A stretch of DNA of 10,015 bases, taken from Actinomortierella ambigua (Eukaryota > Mortierellomycota > Mortierellomycetes > Mortierellales > Mortierellaceae). The DNA lies in NCBI GenBank assembly GCA_016098155.1, contig JAAAJB010000872.1, positions 1-10,015 of the forward strand. The letters are read 5' to 3'. The notes below the pieces were generated by a model. The model was not told where the DNA came from, searched no databases, and worked only from the letters and a program-made list of their open reading frames with translations. A program made the translations under genes and the position numbers. The first letter of the stretch is position 1; each line of letters begins with the position of its first letter. Positions 8,251 through 10,015 of this stretch are shown here, piece by piece.

Positions 8251-8699
8251 TTACTTAGCTAAGAGGATGACATTGCCACCTTGCGAGATGCGTTTTGTAT
8301 TGCAATAAAAATGGAGAAGCAGATGCAGAAGAAGAAGAAGAACAATTTTATATGCTCTCTCTCCTCTCTCTGCCCAATCCTTCCCCGATCCTTCTCACGC
8401 AATGACATGGTCAAGTTCGAGGCTCCTCTCTTCTCTTCTATTCAACAGCAAATATACACACACACATGTGTAAAGAAGATCAAATATACTGGGAGCGGCA
8501 CGGATGGCTTTCAACTCCATCTCCACCTGGCCATGGTCGATCACCAAAAACACGACAAAAGTATAACACATGTTTTTTTTTGTGGAGTTCGATATCCACA
8601 CCCTTTTATTGTATTCTTTAAAGCTTTTACAGATATTGTACAGAGAAACATAAGCAAGTGCAGGAAAGACGAAATACAACATACAGGAACTTGTGGCGC
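8251..8699. other. Intergenic stretch without a supported gene
   Basis: Contains a GAA-rich patch (about 8324-8342), a CT-rich patch (8355-8372), a CA/AC microsatellite (8456-8467) and a T run (8572-8581). A plus-strand open frame spans much of it but has no recognisable motif and mirrors simple-sequence DNA. I see nothing else. Confidence 0.55.
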
Positions 8700-8891
8700 T
8701 CAGAACTCCATTCCTAAGAGCGAACTATCGATGTCAGCGGAGCGGCACGCAGGGCAGAGGCTACGGCCTTTCTGCCAGTGCGCAATGCATCCCGTACAAT
8801 GGTAGCGATGGCCACATGGAGCGCCGGTAAAAAGATAGGTAGTGTTTTTAACAGATTTGACACAAACGAGATCGATGGGCAGCCCTCTGGT
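8700..8891 (-). pseudogene. RING-finger-like Cys/His segment, start missing
   Basis: A minus-strand frame of 63 codons between two TGA codons contains a single Cys in CVKS, then PCGHRYHCTGC, IAHW and SLCPACR. It ends SLLGMEF and stops. The CGH...C...W...CPxC order is the second half of a RING domain, the zinc fold of many ubiquitin ligases. The expected first CxxC appears as C-V-K-S, so one ligand is missing, and the spacing between His and the following Cys is one longer than in the common CGHxxHxxC. There is no ATG in the frame before the motif. It may be the last exon of a spliced gene (an ACCAG acceptor lies near 8888) or a decayed fragment. I favour a fragment because I see no other exon nearby, but this is uncertain. 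Confidence 0.45.
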
Positions 8892-9202
8892 TCATTTCGG
8901 CTATACAGATTTTATTTTTGATTTACAAAGGTGGTTATGTTACAAAGCAGTTGTGCCAAAGAGAGGTGAAGGTGGAGAGGATGGAATAAATGTGTTGATC
9001 GTAAAAGAAACAGTAGGTCGTTGCTAGGCTAGGAGGGGAGGGTCGTTAAGCACCTTGCTGAGGAAAAGGTATCACTTCTCATATACTGACATGATCTTGA
9101 TCAGGGGGTCTTCGGGGGGGGGGTGGGCACGAGAACTGTGCGAGCTTGAATTCCATTTAAGGAAGCGAGAGGCCCTTTTTAATGGCGAAACTGGACGGCC
9201 GT
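8892..9202. other. Intergenic stretch between the RING-like relic and the flotillin tail
   Basis: Stops occur in all frames. A minus-strand AATAAA (plus-strand TTTATT at 8911-8916) lies near the left end. A G10 homopolymer sits at 9114-9123. A short minus-strand peptide-like run (EDPLIKIMSVYEK then TGA, about 9113-9075) lies beside that homopolymer. It is too short to assign. Confidence 0.45.
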
Positions 9203-9355
9203 CTAGACGTAGTTCATGGGCATCTTGATACCGGTCTGCTCTTCAATAGTGGCATGCAAAGGTGGCAACTAGGTGTAAATGTCCTTGATCGCGTTGGCCT
9301 CGGGCGCAAGACTGCCCTGACCACCCGAACCACTGCCGCCGCCGTGAGCACCCGA
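9203..9355 (-). pseudogene. Conserved flotillin tail separated by two in-frame TAG codons
   Basis: Past the TAG at 9358 the same frame continues SGAHGGGSGSGGQGSLAPEA and NAIKDIYT. A second TAG at 9271 follows, then LPPLHATIEEQTGIKMPMNYV and a third TAG at 9205. This matches the end of flotillins: a Gly/Ser-rich linker, then an (I/L)xxLPP...TG(I/V) motif, comparable to ILTRLPESVERLTGV in human flotillin-1. The frame stays intact through 50 codons, so the two internal TAGs look like point mutations, probably from Trp TGG (KISVW in fungal relatives) and Gln CAG. Retained frame with two nonsense codons suggests recent inactivation. Confidence 0.75.
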
Positions 9356-10015
9356 CTAGACGGAGATCTTGGGCTGCAGACCCTTGACGGCGGTGGCGTT
9401 GATAGAAGCGAGCTCGGTGTAGGTGCCACGCTCGAGCATGAGGATCTCCTGCAGGGCCACATGGTTGCCGCTAAAGGCGGACAGCATGCGACCAATACAG
9501 TCGGCCTTGGCCACGTACATGGCGCGGATATTTTCGGCCTCCTTTTGCTGCTCAAACAGCTTGGCCTCAGCCTCGGCCTCACGGGCATAAAGGCTAGCCT
9601 CAGCCTGCTTCTGCTGCTCGTAGAGCTTGGCGTTGGCCTGCTGGATGGTGATCTCAGGCTGGCCAGTAGCATCCCGCAAATCACTCGCCGGAGGTGAGCT
9701 CGCGGTTTCTGGGGATGGCATCCACGCCACCGGGTCGGCCAGGTAAATACCCTCTTGGGTGGTGTTGGGAATGATGGTCTGCAACTGGCCTGGCATCTGC
9801 ATTGCCGTGGGTGCCACCGTCACTGATGTGTGGCTGGAAGAGGGAATGGGCGCACCAAACATGCTATGATGCGATGAAGATGCATCTGAGTGATCGTCGA
9901 CATTTCGTTCAGGATTGGACGATGGTGTTCTGTATTTCATCACGGCCCAGTCATCGCTGTTGAGCGAGTGGAATTGCGAGTGCAGTGATGGTCTGCTCTT
10001 CATAATGGCCCAGTC
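9356..10015 (-). CDS. Flotillin C-terminal coiled coil behind an unrelated Ser/Pro-rich N-terminus (partial at right edge)
   Basis: The minus-strand frame is open from the right edge (10015) to a TAG at 9358-9356, giving at least 219 residues. The first ~120 residues in the window are Ser/Pro/Thr-rich and hold two copies of a DWA(I/V)MK(S/Y)R motif 22 residues apart; I recognise no family there. From about 9658 the sequence becomes the Ala/Glu/Gln/Lys-rich flotillin coiled coil (ANAKLYEQQKQAEASLYARE, AEAEAKLFEQQKEAENIRAM). It is followed by GRMLSAFSGNHVALQEILML, ERGTYTELASINATAVKGLQ and PKISV. Flotillins are membrane scaffold proteins whose N-terminal SPFH domain attaches them to the membrane. 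No SPFH domain is present in the window before the coiled coil, so this would not be a standard flotillin. A GGCCAG at 9659 could be an intron acceptor at the junction. Whether it is expressed cannot be judged. Confidence 0.55.
   Translation of the reverse strand, partial: DWAIMKSRPSLHSQFHSLNSDDWAVMKYRTPSSNPERNVDDHSDASSSHHSMFGAPIPSSSHTSVTVAPTAMQMPGQLQTIIPNTTQEGIYLADPVAWMPSPETASSPPASDLRDATGQPEITIQQANAKLYEQQKQAEASLYAREAEAEAKLFEQQKEAENIRAMYVAKADCIGRMLSAFSGNHVALQEILMLERGTYTELASINATAVKGLQPKISV

Noticed and set aside
8281..8805. Plus-strand open frame of 174 codons
   Set aside because: It is made of simple-sequence DNA at its start and is antisense to the RING-like segment at its end. No motif is recognisable.
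9075..9113. Short peptide EDPLIKIMSVYEK followed by TGA
   Set aside because: Too short and beside a homopolymer that obscures the frame; no family can be assigned.
9203..9358. TAG read as a sense codon (altered genetic code)
   Set aside because: TRM1 and SNX3 have no in-frame TAG, ending in TGA and TAA, so there is no independent support. The region is surrounded by decayed genes, so nonsense mutation is the simpler explanation.

Overview
The window is nuclear DNA of a filamentous fungus. It shows spliceosomal introns with GT...AG ends, several in one short gene, fungal-type housekeeping proteins, and many microsatellites and homopolymer runs in non-coding DNA. The gene style (SNX3 with four introns, Asn-rich protein, FAD-monooxygenase relic, fungal flotillin C-terminus) reminds me of early-diverging Mucoromycota/Mortierellomycota. 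That placement is an impression, not a demonstration.

Layout, left to right. (1) Positions 1-471, minus strand: the 5' part of an unrecognised gene whose reading frame runs into an 18-codon poly-Asn tract and off the left edge. (2) Positions 472-1580: about 1.1 kb without a supported gene, holding microsatellites. (3) Positions 1581-3572, minus strand: a complete two-exon TRM1, tRNA (guanine26-N2)-dimethyltransferase, with two in-frame ATGs. The upstream ATG adds a 63-residue leader with no acidic residue that looks like a mitochondrial presequence. (4) Positions 3573-3929: a pyrimidine-rich divergent promoter. (5) Positions 3930-5839, plus strand: a complete five-exon SNX3/Grd19-type sorting nexin of 162 residues, a PX-domain protein for endosome-to-Golgi retrieval.

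The right half (about 6.9-10 kb, all relics on the minus strand) looks like a gene graveyard. There is a frame-broken hydrophilic protein relic (6875-7809), the FAD-binding N-terminus of a monooxygenase with two frameshifts (8016-8250), a small RING-like cysteine/histidine segment with no start codon (8700-8891), and the C-terminal coiled coil of a flotillin joined behind an unrelated Ser/Pro-rich sequence that runs off the right edge. The flotillin's conserved tail continues in frame past two TAG codons. I see no operon, mobile element, CRISPR array or RNA gene. TRM1 and SNX3 share only a promoter region and have no functional link I can see. I found no convincing new multi-gene system. The observations most worth following are the two-start TRM1 and the truncated, TAG-interrupted flotillin fusion.
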